From positions 1-60,354 of the forward strand of contig JAAENP010000425.1 of the NCBI GenBank assembly GCA_024224155.1: a stretch of DNA of 60,354 nt, given 5' to 3'. The notes beneath the pieces were generated by a model. The model saw only the letters and a list, made by a program, of their open reading frames with translations. It was not told where the DNA came from and did no database searches. Of the stretch, positions 1 to 8,353 are shown one piece after another. This DNA is from a bacterium (GTDB lineage Bacteria; Acidobacteriota; Thermoanaerobaculia; Multivoradales; JAHEKO01). Numbering within the stretch: the stretch's first letter is position 1; each line of letters opens with the position of its first letter. The position numbers and the translations under genes are program-made.

Positions 1-1086
1 GACGGCAAGGACCCGGTTGGCCGCCGCCAGAGCGTCTTCGAACCGGCCTGTGGCCAATGCCGTTTCGCCCTCGGCGAGAAAACCTTCGACGGCTTCGCCT
101 CTGAGGCGGTCCTGGTCCGCTTGCGCCCTCAGGTCCAGCAAGGTGCGCTCGAGAGCCAGCGCTTCGCTGTTGTCGGGCTCGAGCGCGAGAGTCGGCTGAA
201 GGCGTTCGAGGGCTTCTTCGGTCCGGCCCGCGCGTTGAAGATCGGCCGCCTCGGTGAGAGCGAGTGCGACCGAGCGCGAACGCTCGTCGGCTTGGATCTG
301 GCCCCGAAGCTGCTGCTGAGCGTCTTCGAAGAGGGCTCGGGCTTCGGAGTCCTCGGTCAGACTCAGGGCCTGCCGCAAGACGCTCGAGGCTTCGGCGAAC
401 AGACCCTGAGCGTGCAGGCTCCGGCCACGATCGATGAGCTCGGAGATCCTCTTTTGAAGATCCCGGCGTTGCTGCTGCGCTGCCAGCTCGGAGCGCAGGC
501 GGTCGAGGGTTTCGAGGGCGCGGGAGTCCTCGGGTGCGACCGCAAGTGCCCTTCCCAGGGCGGCAATGGCTCCTTCGATGTCGTTCTCGCCTTCGAGCCG
601 GTCGGCCGCGATCAGGCTCTCCCGGACGACGTCACCGATTCGCTCGGCCTCCTCATCGACCGCGGATCGCTGTGCCGCGAGCGCCAGCTGTCGGTAGCGT
701 TCGAGCTCGGCGCGATCGGGCTCCGACTGAGCGATCGCGCCAAGGCGCTCCTCGGTCTCGAACGCCTGGAGCGCAGCGTCGAGCTGGCTGAGCTCGTAAT
801 AGGCGATGCCCAGCTTGAGATAGGGGAAGTAGGCGGTGAACTTCATGCCGTAGGTCCGCGCGCGGGCCCCGGAGTCGCCTTTCTTCTCGATGGCGCTGTT
901 GAGCTCTTCGATCGCGTCGGCCCAGCGCTCATCGGACAGGGCCTTTTCAGCCGCGGCGTAGTGCTCGTACCAGAGGTCGGCGAGCGCTGGTGGAGCCAGG
1001 ACGGTCAGCACGGCGATCAGCACCATCAACGGCGCGATCCACATGCCCGGTCCGATTGAGAGAGTCCTAGTCGCTTGCGGTCGCAT
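1..1086 (-). CDS. Secreted TPR / coiled-coil protein (3' end cut by window edge)
   Basis: The reading frame is open from base 1086 to the left edge, giving 362 codons with no stop, so the C-terminus is missing. The N-terminus has a signal peptide with a hydrophobic stretch of about 16 residues ending APPALA. The rest is almost entirely helical and reads as degenerate tetratricopeptide repeats, with phrases such as YLKLGIAYYELSQLDAALQA and GRTEEALERLQPTLALEPDN. TPR proteins of this kind are protein-interaction scaffolds; nothing shows a catalytic role. The ATG at 1086 was chosen because an AGGAGAGG lies upstream (spacing long, about 17 nt); an in-frame ATG at 1044 is the alternative. It lies 23 bp after a FadL-type outer-membrane protein gene in the same direction, so it is probably the third or fourth gene of that operon and acts in the periplasm. 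Identification beyond TPR-like is not possible. Confidence 0.7.
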   Translation of the reverse strand, partial: MRPQATRTLSIGPGMWIAPLMVLIAVLTVLAPPALADLWYEHYAAAEKALSDERWADAIEELNSAIEKKGDSGARARTYGMKFTAYFPYLKLGIAYYELSQLDAALQAFETEERLGAIAQSEPDRAELERYRQLALAAQRSAVDEEAERIGDVVRESLIAADRLEGENDIEGAIAALGRALAVAPEDSRALETLDRLRSELAAQQQRRDLQKRISELIDRGRSLHAQGLFAEASSVLRQALSLTEDSEARALFEDAQQQLRGQIQADERSRSVALALTEAADLQRAGRTEEALERLQPTLALEPDNSEALALERTLLDLRAQADQDRLRGEAVEGFLAEGETALATGRFEDALAAANRVLAV

Positions 1087-1109
1087 GTACGATTTCTTGA
1101 ATACCTCTC

Positions 1110-2438
1110 CTAGAAGCTATAGATGGTCGATAGCGAGGCGGTGTCTCGGCGTTCCGAGACGTCCACTCCGAAATCGATCTGGACCTTTTCGAAAACGACA
1201 CCGAAGCCGGCGGCCATGTGTAGCTCGTCTTCACCGGGAACCGTCTCGGCTCTAGCGAGGGGATCGCCGGTCCGGTCCCGCACCAGATGATCGGGATCCT
1301 GCCAGGCCCCCAGGCGGACGGCCAAGACCGCTGGGCCTACGAAGAAGGCGTACTCAGCGCCGACGTGCAGCTCGTCGGCATCGTCGATGGTCTGCCCGGA
1401 AGAGAGCTCCGGCGCCAGGCTCTCGATGACGACCGAGTACTCGACTCGGTTCCATTCGAAACCGGCGGTCCAGTGGCCGTCCGTGGATCGGTAGGAGAGT
1501 CCCAGGCCGTAGACGTCCGGGAAATGCCAAGGTGAGGTGCCGATGTCGACACTCTGACCGGGTGGAAGGTCCGGATGGACGGGACCTGCGGTGAGAACTC
1601 CACGGAGCGCGAGCTTGGGGCCTTCCCGGTAAACGCCGCCTAGCCTCCAGTCGCGGGCAAAGCTCCACAGGAAGCCGCCCGTCAGGCCCCAATCACCCCC
1701 TGAGATCTCGCCTCGGACATGGTGCGACAACCGCTCGGGTAGAAACGATGCGGCTGCAAAGTAGCCCGCCACCGTATCGTCGTCGGGTAGATACTCGTCG
1801 CCGACGAAGTATGTCGCGGGATCAAAGTAGGACAAACCCAGCCCTAGGCTCAATTGATCGTTCATGCGATAGCCGGCGGCCAGAGAGTGGGTGGTGATGT
1901 CGAAGTCGAAGAAAGCCCGTTCGATCGGACCACGCCAGGTCCCCGCGATACCCTGACCGGGCGTGAAGATACCCTGGATCTCCTGAGCCATCTCGAAGTT
2001 GAGCAGCTGGTGCTGGAAGAACGCAAACGACCAGCTGTGCGCCGGGTAGACCAGCGAGACGAACGAGAGCCCCGTCAGATCCGCGCTCGACGCCCCGCGC
2101 AGCGGGAACGCAATCGTATCGATACCGAGTCCGGTGGGTTCGCCGGCGGCTCGTCCTCCGGACGTGTAAGGCGTCGTGGAGCTCCAGGAACGGCCTTCTA
2201 TCGAGACCTCGGGCTCGGTGAGCTGAATCAACCCCGCCGGATTGGCAAACGCCGCGGTGGCGTCGTCCGCGAGAGCCACGAACGCGCCACCGAGCCCAAG
2301 GCTGCGGGCGCCCGGGTTGGAGAAGCTGAACTCGACGGTGGTAATCACCTGGGCGTTCAGAACCGCCGGCGCAAGAGCCGTCAGACATACCGCCAGCGCC
2401 ATTCGAGTGCGGGTTCCAACTGCCGTTGAGAAAGACAT
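1110..2438 (-). CDS. FadL/OmpP1-type outer-membrane beta-barrel protein, paralogue A
   Basis: This 442-residue protein begins with a signal peptide ending about residue 30 (LNAQ). Next comes NPGARSLGLGGAFVALADD and then ATAAFANPAGL, the N-terminal hatch-type signature shared by FadL/OmpP1/TodX and PorV-like proteins. The remainder alternates polar and aromatic residues, as beta-strands do, and the chain ends in STIYSF with a terminal Phe, the usual recognition end for BAM-mediated insertion. FadL relatives pass hydrophobic molecules such as fatty acids or aromatics across the outer membrane; the substrate here is unknown. It is one of three paralogues of nearly equal length in the window, 12 bp downstream of paralogue B and in the same operon. 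The assignment to a FadL-like barrel is strong, while transport function is inferred from the family. Confidence 0.85.
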   Translation of the reverse strand: MSFSTAVGTRTRMALAVCLTALAPAVLNAQVITTVEFSFSNPGARSLGLGGAFVALADDATAAFANPAGLIQLTEPEVSIEGRSWSSTTPYTSGGRAAGEPTGLGIDTIAFPLRGASSADLTGLSFVSLVYPAHSWSFAFFQHQLLNFEMAQEIQGIFTPGQGIAGTWRGPIERAFFDFDITTHSLAAGYRMNDQLSLGLGLSYFDPATYFVGDEYLPDDDTVAGYFAAASFLPERLSHHVRGEISGGDWGLTGGFLWSFARDWRLGGVYREGPKLALRGVLTAGPVHPDLPPGQSVDIGTSPWHFPDVYGLGLSYRSTDGHWTAGFEWNRVEYSVVIESLAPELSSGQTIDDADELHVGAEYAFFVGPAVLAVRLGAWQDPDHLVRDRTGDPLARAETVPGEDELHMAAGFGVVFEKVQIDFGVDVSERRDTASLSTIYSF

Positions 2439-2450
2439 CGAAGCCTGACC

Positions 2451-3788
2451 TCAGAAACCGTAGATGGCCGAGAGCGACGCCGTGTCGATGCGCTCGGAAA
2501 GATCGATTCCCAGGTCGATCTGAAGTCGTTCGAAGGCGATGCCGAAGCCGCCGGTTAGATGCAGCTCGTCTTCACCCGCCGGTAGGATGGCCCGGAGAAA
2601 GGGTTCTTCAGCAGGGTCGGCTTCGCTGCGGATCTGGTGGTCGGGGTCGTGCCAGAGGCCCAGGCGGATAGCCAGCACCGAGGTGCCGGCGAAGAAGGCG
2701 TACTCGCCGCCGAGATGGATCTCGTCGGCATCGTCCAGGGTCTCCCCGTCGTCCCGCTGCTGGGGAAGAAGACTCTCGAGGAAGGTCGAGTACTCGACAC
2801 GTTTCCACTCCAAGGCTCCGGTCCAGCGGCCGTCCCGCGAACGGTAGGCCGCTCCCAGACCGAAAACGTCGGGAAAGCTGTAGGGCGCCTCGAAGCCATC
2901 GACGATCCGAAAACCGGGGGGGAGATCGGGATCGGCAGGACCGGCCTCGAGACTCAACTCGAAATCGAAATCCGCTCCTTGCCGGTAGAGACCGCCCAGG
3001 TTCCAATGCTCCGTCATACGCCACAGGAATCCCGCGGTCAGGCCCCAGTCGGCCTCGTTGCCCTCGAGTGTGACGATCTGTTCCAACCGTTCCGGAAGAA
3101 AGGACGCCTCCGAGAAGTGGCTCTCGACCGTGTTCTCGTCCGGGAGATAGTCCCAGCCGAAAATGAGAATACTGGGGTCGAGATGAGACAGGCCGAGACC
3201 GAGGCTCCACTTGTCACCGGCGCGGAATCCCAGTGCTAGCCCCCGGGTGAGGATCTCGAGGTCGATGCGACTGGTCTGGATCTGGGATCTGAAGTTGTCG
3301 GAAACTCCGGCGACCGGGCCGAAGAGCCCCTGGGTCTCCAGGCCGAACTCGAAGTTCGCCAGCTGATGCTGGAAAAAGGCCAATGACCAGCGCGTGCGTG
3401 GGTAGACAAGAGAAACATAGGAGAGTCCGGTGAGGTCCGCCGTTGATTCCGCTCGCAGTGGGACCGCTACGGTGTCGATGCCCCGGCCGGTGGGCTCTCC
3501 GGCCGCTCGGCCGCCGCTGGTGTAGGGCGTCGAATAACTCCAGGACCGCCCTTCGACGGAGAGCTCAGGCTCTGCAATCTGGATCAGGCCGGCCGGGTTT
3601 GCGAATGCAGCGGTCGCATCGTCGGCCAGGGCGATGAAGGCGCCGCCGAAACCGAGGCTGCGCGCGCCGGGATTCGAGAAGCTGAACTCGAGGCTCGTGT
3701 TGGCCTGCGCGCTCAGCGCGGCCGGCGCGATCGCGCACATCAGACACACCACCAACATGGCGCGCACACTGCGAACCCGAGGAGTCAT
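2451..3788 (-). CDS. FadL/OmpP1-type outer-membrane beta-barrel protein, paralogue B
   Basis: The 445-residue product starts at the ATG at 3788 (MTPRVRSVRAMLVV...), followed by a signal peptide ending ALSAQ. The frame stays open to 3926, but the extra 46 residues are Pro/Arg-rich and would bury the signal peptide, so that longer start is rejected. NPGARSLGFGGAFIALADD then ATAAFANPAGL is nearly identical to paralogues A and C, and the last residues SAIYGF end in Phe as BAM substrates do. The equal lengths (442, 445, 442) support this start. It sits between the lipoprotein gene and paralogue A, all pointing left. The tandem copies A and B probably arose by duplication and may have diverged in ligand. 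The family transports hydrophobic compounds; the ligand cannot be read from sequence. Confidence 0.85.
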   Translation of the reverse strand: MTPRVRSVRAMLVVCLMCAIAPAALSAQANTSLEFSFSNPGARSLGFGGAFIALADDATAAFANPAGLIQIAEPELSVEGRSWSYSTPYTSGGRAAGEPTGRGIDTVAVPLRAESTADLTGLSYVSLVYPRTRWSLAFFQHQLANFEFGLETQGLFGPVAGVSDNFRSQIQTSRIDLEILTRGLALGFRAGDKWSLGLGLSHLDPSILIFGWDYLPDENTVESHFSEASFLPERLEQIVTLEGNEADWGLTAGFLWRMTEHWNLGGLYRQGADFDFELSLEAGPADPDLPPGFRIVDGFEAPYSFPDVFGLGAAYRSRDGRWTGALEWKRVEYSTFLESLLPQQRDDGETLDDADEIHLGGEYAFFAGTSVLAIRLGLWHDPDHQIRSEADPAEEPFLRAILPAGEDELHLTGGFGIAFERLQIDLGIDLSERIDTASLSAIYGF

Positions 3789-3918
3789 CGCTGGATCGAC
3801 CCTGGCAGGCGTTGGCAGTGCCCTCAATACCCTCAGAGACGGGAGCCGCGCCACCCCGACCGGGTAGCCGGCACAGCTTCGCGGCGGGCTCCGTCCGGCG
3901 GGCTCAGCTACTGTAGGC

Positions 3919-4602
3919 TCAGCCACGGTAGGGGAATTTCTTCGATAGCTTTCCGGTGATCCCGACGATGACGTCGTTGGCCGGACGCCGCCAATCCGTG
4001 GCCCGATGCACCTCGACCTTCCAGAGCAGATCGCCGTCAGGACAGCTGACCAGCTCGCTGTCGGCGTGGATGTCGTGGGTCCGGGTCAGACCGGGCGGGA
4101 TCAGCCAGTCGCTGCGGCCCTCGGTCGCTCGATGGAGAACTTCCAGGCCGACCTCGGTGCCGTACGAGGCCAGGTCGGAGAGATAGCGCTCCTTGACCAC
4201 GCGGGTCCGGATCACCGCGTCTACGTCGAGTGTCTGAGCGAGCTCTTCGGCCGGCAGGTCCCAGCTCTCTCGAATTCCGATCTCACTCTCGCTCAGAATG
4301 CGATTCGTGGTTTCGATGGGCTGGAGGCGGACCAGGATCGGCCGCTTGCGGGTCGCGCTCGAGCGATCGAGAAGCCGGTTGTAGAAGGCGTGCTGAAAGG
4401 CGAGGCTCTCGGCTTCTTCGATGGCCAGGATCTCGTCCGGGCTGACGTCGGCGGGGACCTGACCCGTGAAGACCATCTCGAATGGCAGCACCGCGACCGT
4501 GTCCCGGGCGGGTTCGCGCTCGGCCAATCGGGGCGATTCGTAGTGAACGGCGGTGCACGCCGAGAGCATGACTGCGAAAGCTAGCAATCCATTTCTTCTC
4601 AT
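3919..4602 (-). CDS. Outer-membrane lipoprotein, CsgG/GNA1162-like (tentative)
   Basis: The 227-residue protein begins MRRNGLLAFAVMLSACTAV: a short signal peptide with lipobox LSAC, so Cys15 is probably lipidated. After a linker comes DTVAVLPFEM, resembling the first strand of CsgG, TolB-N and GNA1162-type lipoproteins, and later DVDAVIRTRVVKERY, typical of the following strand in that fold. The start at 4602 has a good GGGAG Shine-Dalgarno sequence about 6 nt upstream; the frame continues 15 codons upstream, but the lipobox would then lie too deep. It is the first gene of a leftward cluster with two FadL-type barrels and a TPR protein, 130 bp before the next gene. Such lipoproteins often help build outer-membrane assemblies. 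The family call is a pattern judgement only; the lipoprotein call is firm. Confidence 0.7.
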   Translation of the reverse strand: MRRNGLLAFAVMLSACTAVHYESPRLAEREPARDTVAVLPFEMVFTGQVPADVSPDEILAIEEAESLAFQHAFYNRLLDRSSATRKRPILVRLQPIETTNRILSESEIGIRESWDLPAEELAQTLDVDAVIRTRVVKERYLSDLASYGTEVGLEVLHRATEGRSDWLIPPGLTRTHDIHADSELVSCPDGDLLWKVEVHRATDWRRPANDVIVGITGKLSKKFPYRG

Positions 4603-4658
4603 CTCGTACTCCCTTCGGCGGGCTTCGAGAGGACCCGCTCTACTCAATCACGCGACAT

Positions 4659-4676
4659 TGCGGTTCAATTACCGCA
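4659..4676. promoter_or_regulatory. Inverted repeat in divergent intergenic region (possible operator)
   Basis: TGCGGT, a six-base spacer TCAATT, then ACCGCA form a perfect 6-bp dyad. It lies in the 191-bp gap between the leftward lipoprotein gene and the rightward third FadL-type gene. Its position suits a regulator binding site serving the leftward promoter. No regulator can be named. Confidence 0.3.
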
Positions 4677-4758
4677 GTCTTATGCGCCGGTCAGCGCCAG
4701 GCGGCTCCAGCCAGTGCCCGCCCGGGGGGGTGGCCGGGGTCTCCCACCCTGCAAGTCG

Positions 4759-4786
4759 TTGCGTGAGACGCGGAATCGGGTACAAA
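4759..4786 (+). promoter_or_regulatory. Candidate sigma-70-type promoter giving a leaderless transcript
   Basis: TTGCGT at 4759-4764 and TACAAA at 4781-4786 are separated by 16 bp and match -35/-10 consensus moderately. The ATG at 4794 lies 7 bp beyond the -10, so transcription would start at or next to the start codon. This fits the absence of any Shine-Dalgarno sequence before that gene. It is a sequence prediction only. Confidence 0.35.
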
Positions 4787-4793
4787 TCGATCA

Positions 4794-6122
4794 ATGGCAC
4801 AAGGAGTGCGCCTGCAGGCGCTTGCTTTGCTTTGTTTCGGCCTCTTTGCCGTGCCGGTCGCCGTCGAGGCGCAAGCAGGATTCAGCACCTTCCAGTTCAG
4901 CGTCTCGAACCCGGGTGCTCGTAGCCTGGGCTTCGGCGGCGCTTTTATGGCCCTGGCCGACGACGCCACCGCCGCGTTTGCCAACCCTGCCGGACTGGTG
5001 CAGATCATCGAGCCCGAGGTCTCGGTCGAGGGACGCACGGTGAGTTATTCGACGCCCTACACCGTCGGCGGTCGGATCAGCGGTGAGCCCAGCGGATTCG
5101 GTCTCGACCGGGTCCCAGGGCTGCGGCTGGGCCAATCCGAACAGGAAGTGGCCGAGCTCTCGTTCCTGTCCTACGTCTACCCCAAGAATCGATGGTCGCT
5201 GGCGTTCTACCGGCACGTGTTCTCGAACTTCGAGTTCAGGGGCGAGACCCAGGGCCTCTTTGCGACTCCGTTCCCGCCCGACACCGGTTTCCGGCGCGAG
5301 CTCGACCGACGCATTGCCACCAGCTACGACATTGTGGGCTACGGTATGACCGGAGCCTGGCAGGCGACCGATACCCTCAGCCTCGGTGTCGGCTGGGTCT
5401 ATTTCGACATCGGGCTGACCGGCACCGAAGAGCGTTTCACGTTCGATATTGAGAACGCTTTCTTCGAGCGCAACCCCTACCGGCCCGAACGTAACTTCGA
5501 AAACCTTTTCTTCAAGGTGGACGACTCCGACTGGGGCTTGACGGCGGGCTTCCTGTGGAGTCCGACCGCGCACTGGCGGGTGGGTGGGGCCTACCGGGAG
5601 GGTCCGGAAACGGATGACTTCAGCGTCGAGATCCGCTCGGGCCGTTCCAATCCGGACTTGCCGCCGGGAACCACGCTGTTCGGATTCACCTCGCCGCTCT
5701 CGTTTCCCGACGTCTACGGCCTGGGCCTCGGCTACCGCGCCCCCGGCGATCGCCTGACTCTGAGCTTCGAGTGGGACCGGGTCGAGTACTCGGCCATCGT
5801 CGAGAGCATCACTTTCGAAAACCAAACCTTCATCGACGACGCGGATGAGCTCCACCTGGGTGCGGAGTTTGTCTTTCTCGAGCGGAGGCCGGTGATCGCC
5901 TTGCGCGGGGGCGTCTGGCTGGACCCCGACCACCGGCTGCGGTTTGAAGGCCCGGCGGAGCCGGATGAGATCTTGGATCAGGCTCTGTTCCGGCGTGGCG
6001 AGGACGAGATCCACTGGAGCGCCGGAGTCGGTTTCGTTTTTCGGCGATTCCAGCTCGATGTCGGAGTCGACATTTCGGACTTGGTGGACACCTTGTCGCT
6101 GTCGACGATCTACGGCTTCTGA
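4794..6122 (+). CDS. FadL/OmpP1-type outer-membrane beta-barrel protein, paralogue C
   Basis: This 442-residue third paralogue has a signal peptide ending VAVEAQ, then NPGARSLGFGGAFMALADD and ATAAFANPAGL, and a C-terminal STIYGF with terminal Phe. Aromatic and Gly-rich alternating segments fill the rest, as in an outer-membrane barrel. It is divergent from the lipoprotein/paralogue A-B cluster and lies 38 bp upstream of the phoB-like gene in the same direction, so it may be co-transcribed with the two-component genes. No Shine-Dalgarno sequence precedes the ATG, whereas a promoter-like -10 lies only 7 bp upstream, suggesting a leaderless message. The substrate is unknown; hydrophobic-compound uptake is the family role. 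A link to phosphate limitation is possible from position but not shown. Confidence 0.85.
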   Translation: MAQGVRLQALALLCFGLFAVPVAVEAQAGFSTFQFSVSNPGARSLGFGGAFMALADDATAAFANPAGLVQIIEPEVSVEGRTVSYSTPYTVGGRISGEPSGFGLDRVPGLRLGQSEQEVAELSFLSYVYPKNRWSLAFYRHVFSNFEFRGETQGLFATPFPPDTGFRRELDRRIATSYDIVGYGMTGAWQATDTLSLGVGWVYFDIGLTGTEERFTFDIENAFFERNPYRPERNFENLFFKVDDSDWGLTAGFLWSPTAHWRVGGAYREGPETDDFSVEIRSGRSNPDLPPGTTLFGFTSPLSFPDVYGLGLGYRAPGDRLTLSFEWDRVEYSAIVESITFENQTFIDDADELHLGAEFVFLERRPVIALRGGVWLDPDHRLRFEGPAEPDEILDQALFRRGEDEIHWSAGVGFVFRRFQLDVGVDISDLVDTLSLSTIYGF

Positions 6123-6160
6123 GCCCGAGGAACAGATAGGCCTCCTGCTAAGCTCGTTTG

Positions 6161-6844
6161 ATGTCTCGTCAGCGAATCGTCGTCGTCGAGGATGAGCCCG
6201 ACATTCTCGAAATCCTCCGCTACAACCTCGAGCGCGAAGGCTATGCCGTGGACGCGTTTTCGAGAGGTGATGAAGCTCTCGAGGGAATTCGGAAGAACCC
6301 GCCGGACTTGTTGCTGCTGGACTTGATGCTTCCAGGAATGGACGGCCTCGAGATCACTCGGCTTCTGAAGCGAAGTCGCGAGACCGCCGAGATCCCCTTG
6401 ATCATGCTCACCGCCAAGGACCAGGAGGTGGATCGCATCGTGGGCCTTGAGCTGGGCGCTGACGATTATCTGGCGAAGCCGTTCAGCCCGCGAGAAGTCG
6501 TCTTGCGAGTCAAGGCGGTTCTTCGCCGGAGTAACGGTTCGCCCTCCGGAGCCGAGACGTCGCGCGTGGGTGGGTTGGAACTCGACATTCCGGCCCATCG
6601 GTTGCTTGTGAACGGGATCGAAGTCGAGGTGACGGCGACCGAGTTTCGATTGATTAGAGTCCTGATGGAGCGGGCTGGGCGAGTTCAAACGCGAACCCAG
6701 CTCCTTGCGGACGTTTGGCGATACTCCGAGGACGTCGATAGTCGCACCGTGGATACGCATGTTCGCCGTTTACGCAAGAAACTCGGTCGAGAAGCGACGC
6801 GAATCGAGACCGTCATCGGCGTCGGTTACCGGCTGAAGGCCTGA
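6161..6844 (+). CDS. phoB: PhoB-family response regulator
   Basis: The 227-residue protein has a receiver domain (about 1-120) with the acidic pair E10/D11, phosphoacceptor D54 in LLLLDLMLPGMDG, T84 and K106 (LAKPF), so all switch residues are present. An OmpR/PhoB winged-helix domain follows (about 130-227), with ATEFRLIRVLMERAGRV and the recognition-helix segment SRTVDTHVRRLRKKLG. The ATG at 6161 is preferred to a TTG one codon earlier. It lies 7 bp upstream of a PhoR-like kinase gene and upstream of an OprP-type porin with a Pho box, within 11 kb of a pst operon. That context makes PhoB, the activator of phosphate-starvation genes, the natural assignment. No Pho box was found directly before this gene, only a 38-bp gap after the barrel gene. 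Confidence 0.9.
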   Translation: MSRQRIVVVEDEPDILEILRYNLEREGYAVDAFSRGDEALEGIRKNPPDLLLLDLMLPGMDGLEITRLLKRSRETAEIPLIMLTAKDQEVDRIVGLELGADDYLAKPFSPREVVLRVKAVLRRSNGSPSGAETSRVGGLELDIPAHRLLVNGIEVEVTATEFRLIRVLMERAGRVQTRTQLLADVWRYSEDVDSRTVDTHVRRLRKKLGREATRIETVIGVGYRLKA

Positions 6845-6851
6845 GCCCAGC

Positions 6852-8126
6852 TTGAGCTTCGGTTTCAAGACGTTTCTCGCGGTATTCGGCGCCGTGTTTC
6901 TTAGCATCGCGTTGTTGGTTCTCTTCTGGAGCCGATTCGGTGAGATCCCGTCTGCGAAGGTCTTGGGAGCGAGCGCAGTGGTGGTGGGGCTGATTTCGGT
7001 CGCCGCGAGCCATCTAGTGATCCGGGCGGCCGAGGCGCGGCTCAGTCGGCTCTCGGGAGACGCCGACAAACGCCTGAGCCAGGTCGAATCGGAGAGCCAG
7101 CGATTAGAGGCTGTTGTGGATGGCATGTCGGAAGGAGTCCTGGTCTCGGATGCGAACGGCAGGGTATCTCTTGCCAATCCCCAATGGCGCGAGCTCTTCG
7201 GCCTGGGCGACGAGGTGGAGGGGGAGTCGGTGCTAGAGCTCAGTAACCGGACCGCCCTCAATCGGATGCTGACCGCGACGCTCGAAGACCAGCAGCAGCA
7301 ACAGATCGAGCTCGAGCTGCCGGATCCCGATTCTGGAACATCCAGGACTCTGATTCTCAAGAGTGCTCCTCTGAGCGAATCGGGCGGCGCGGTCGTGGTC
7401 GCCGAAGAGGTCACCGAGCTCCTGCGCCTGACTGAGATTCGCCGCGATTTCGTGGCCAACGTCTCGCACGAGTTGAAGACCCCGCTGTCGGCGATTCGTG
7501 GCTTTGCGGAGACGCTGACGGATGGTGCCAAGGACGATCCCAAGGCGTCGAAGCGGTTCCTCAAACGGATCCTCAAGCAATGTACGCGTCTCGAAGCGTT
7601 GCTCTCCGACCTGTTGACGCTGTCGCGGCTCGAGCACGCCGCGGATCAAGGACGCATGACCGACGTCGATATGGGCCGCATCGTTGCGGAAGCGGTCGAG
7701 GAAGTGGGCGAGAGGGTTGCCAAGAAGAAACTAGATCTCGAGACCGACTTGCGACCGGTTCGCGTGATCGAGGGAGACGCCGTTGCGCTAGAGCGACTGT
7801 GTGCCAACCTCCTCGCCAATGCCGTGAAGTACAACCGAGCCGGTGGAGAGATCCAGGTCAGATTGCTGCAGTCTGGGCACGATGTCGTGCTGGAGGTAGA
7901 GGACACGGGAATAGGCATCCCGACCGACTCGACCGAGCGGCTCTTTGAGCGCTTCTACCGGGTAGACAAAGGCCGTTCCCGGGAAGAGGGTGGCACCGGA
8001 CTGGGTCTCGCCATTGTCAAGCACGCGGCCAATCTGCATGGCGGCACGGTGGAGGTGGAAAGCGAGCTCGGCCGCGGCTCGCTGTTTCGTGTGCGGCTTC
8101 CGTCGGCCAGAACCACCTACTCGTAG
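6852..8126 (+). CDS. phoR: PhoR-like sensor histidine kinase
   Basis: The 424-residue kinase starts at a TTG 7 bp after phoB; no nearer ATG fits. Two N-terminal hydrophobic segments (about 4-24 and 32-52) form a short membrane anchor with almost no periplasmic loop, as in PhoR. A PAS domain follows (about 80-170). The dimerisation domain carries VANVSHELKTPLSAIRGFAE with phosphorylatable H206. The ATPase domain has an N box (LLANAVKYN), the G1 motif VEDTGIGIP and the G2 motif GGTGLGLAIVKH. Architecture and pairing with a PhoB-type regulator indicate the phosphate sensor kinase, which in enteric bacteria is held inactive by Pst-PhoU when phosphate is plentiful. The 3' end overlaps a short antisense coding remnant. 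An alternative is a generic PAS kinase, but gene context argues for PhoR. Confidence 0.88.
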   Translation: MSFGFKTFLAVFGAVFLSIALLVLFWSRFGEIPSAKVLGASAVVVGLISVAASHLVIRAAEARLSRLSGDADKRLSQVESESQRLEAVVDGMSEGVLVSDANGRVSLANPQWRELFGLGDEVEGESVLELSNRTALNRMLTATLEDQQQQQIELELPDPDSGTSRTLILKSAPLSESGGAVVVAEEVTELLRLTEIRRDFVANVSHELKTPLSAIRGFAETLTDGAKDDPKASKRFLKRILKQCTRLEALLSDLLTLSRLEHAADQGRMTDVDMGRIVAEAVEEVGERVAKKKLDLETDLRPVRVIEGDAVALERLCANLLANAVKYNRAGGEIQVRLLQSGHDVVLEVEDTGIGIPTDSTERLFERFYRVDKGRSREEGGTGLGLAIVKHAANLHGGTVEVESELGRGSLFRVRLPSARTTYS

Positions 8127-8200
8127 TGGGTCCACATGCGGATCACCTTGACGGTCTTGTCGTCCTCCAGCAGTTGCTAGAGATCTCGCGCAGCTTTCCA
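8117..8200 (-). pseudogene. Remnant of a small coding sequence overlapping the phoR 3' end
   Basis: Read leftward, the sequence encodes QLLEDDKTVKVIRMWTHYE and then a stop at 8117-8119. One in-frame stop (8177-8179) interrupts the reading just upstream, preceded by WKAARDL. The tail looks like the last beta-strand and end of a small toxin-type protein, and RelE-like toxins are a possibility I cannot confirm. No start codon or complete domain remains, so this is a decayed fragment or chance similarity. It overlaps the last three codons of phoR on the other strand. Confidence 0.25.
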
Positions 8201-8206
8201 CGAAAC

Positions 8207-8224
8207 CTGTCACCGGGCTGTCAC
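8207..8224 (+). promoter_or_regulatory. Pho box upstream of the OprP-type porin
   Basis: CTGTCAC, four bases CGGG, then CTGTCAC form two perfect direct repeats with an 11-bp period. This matches the PhoB-binding consensus of two CTGTCAY half-sites one helical turn apart. It lies 129 bp upstream of the porin GTG. The expected -10 ten bases further (TGAGTT) is weak, and another possible -10 (TAGGTT, 8257-8262) lies two turns downstream, so the exact start site is uncertain. Confidence 0.75.
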
Positions 8225-8353
8225 AAGGGCGACGTGAGTTTGCGCCTCATGCTTTCTAGGTTAGCGAGTGTTAGGCGGCCTCTTCGGGCTTCCGGCCGAT
8301 AAGACTCCACACAACACTGTCCGAATAGTAAGGAAAGAAGAGAGGAGAAGTAC

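Noticed and set aside
121-1059. Long open frame on the plus strand (312 codons)
   Set aside because: The opposite strand carries a clear signal peptide and TPR-type protein; the plus-strand frame is a high-GC antisense shadow with no domain.
4791-6014. Open frame of 407 codons on the minus strand
   Set aside because: It is antisense to the third FadL-type barrel, whose motifs are unmistakable.
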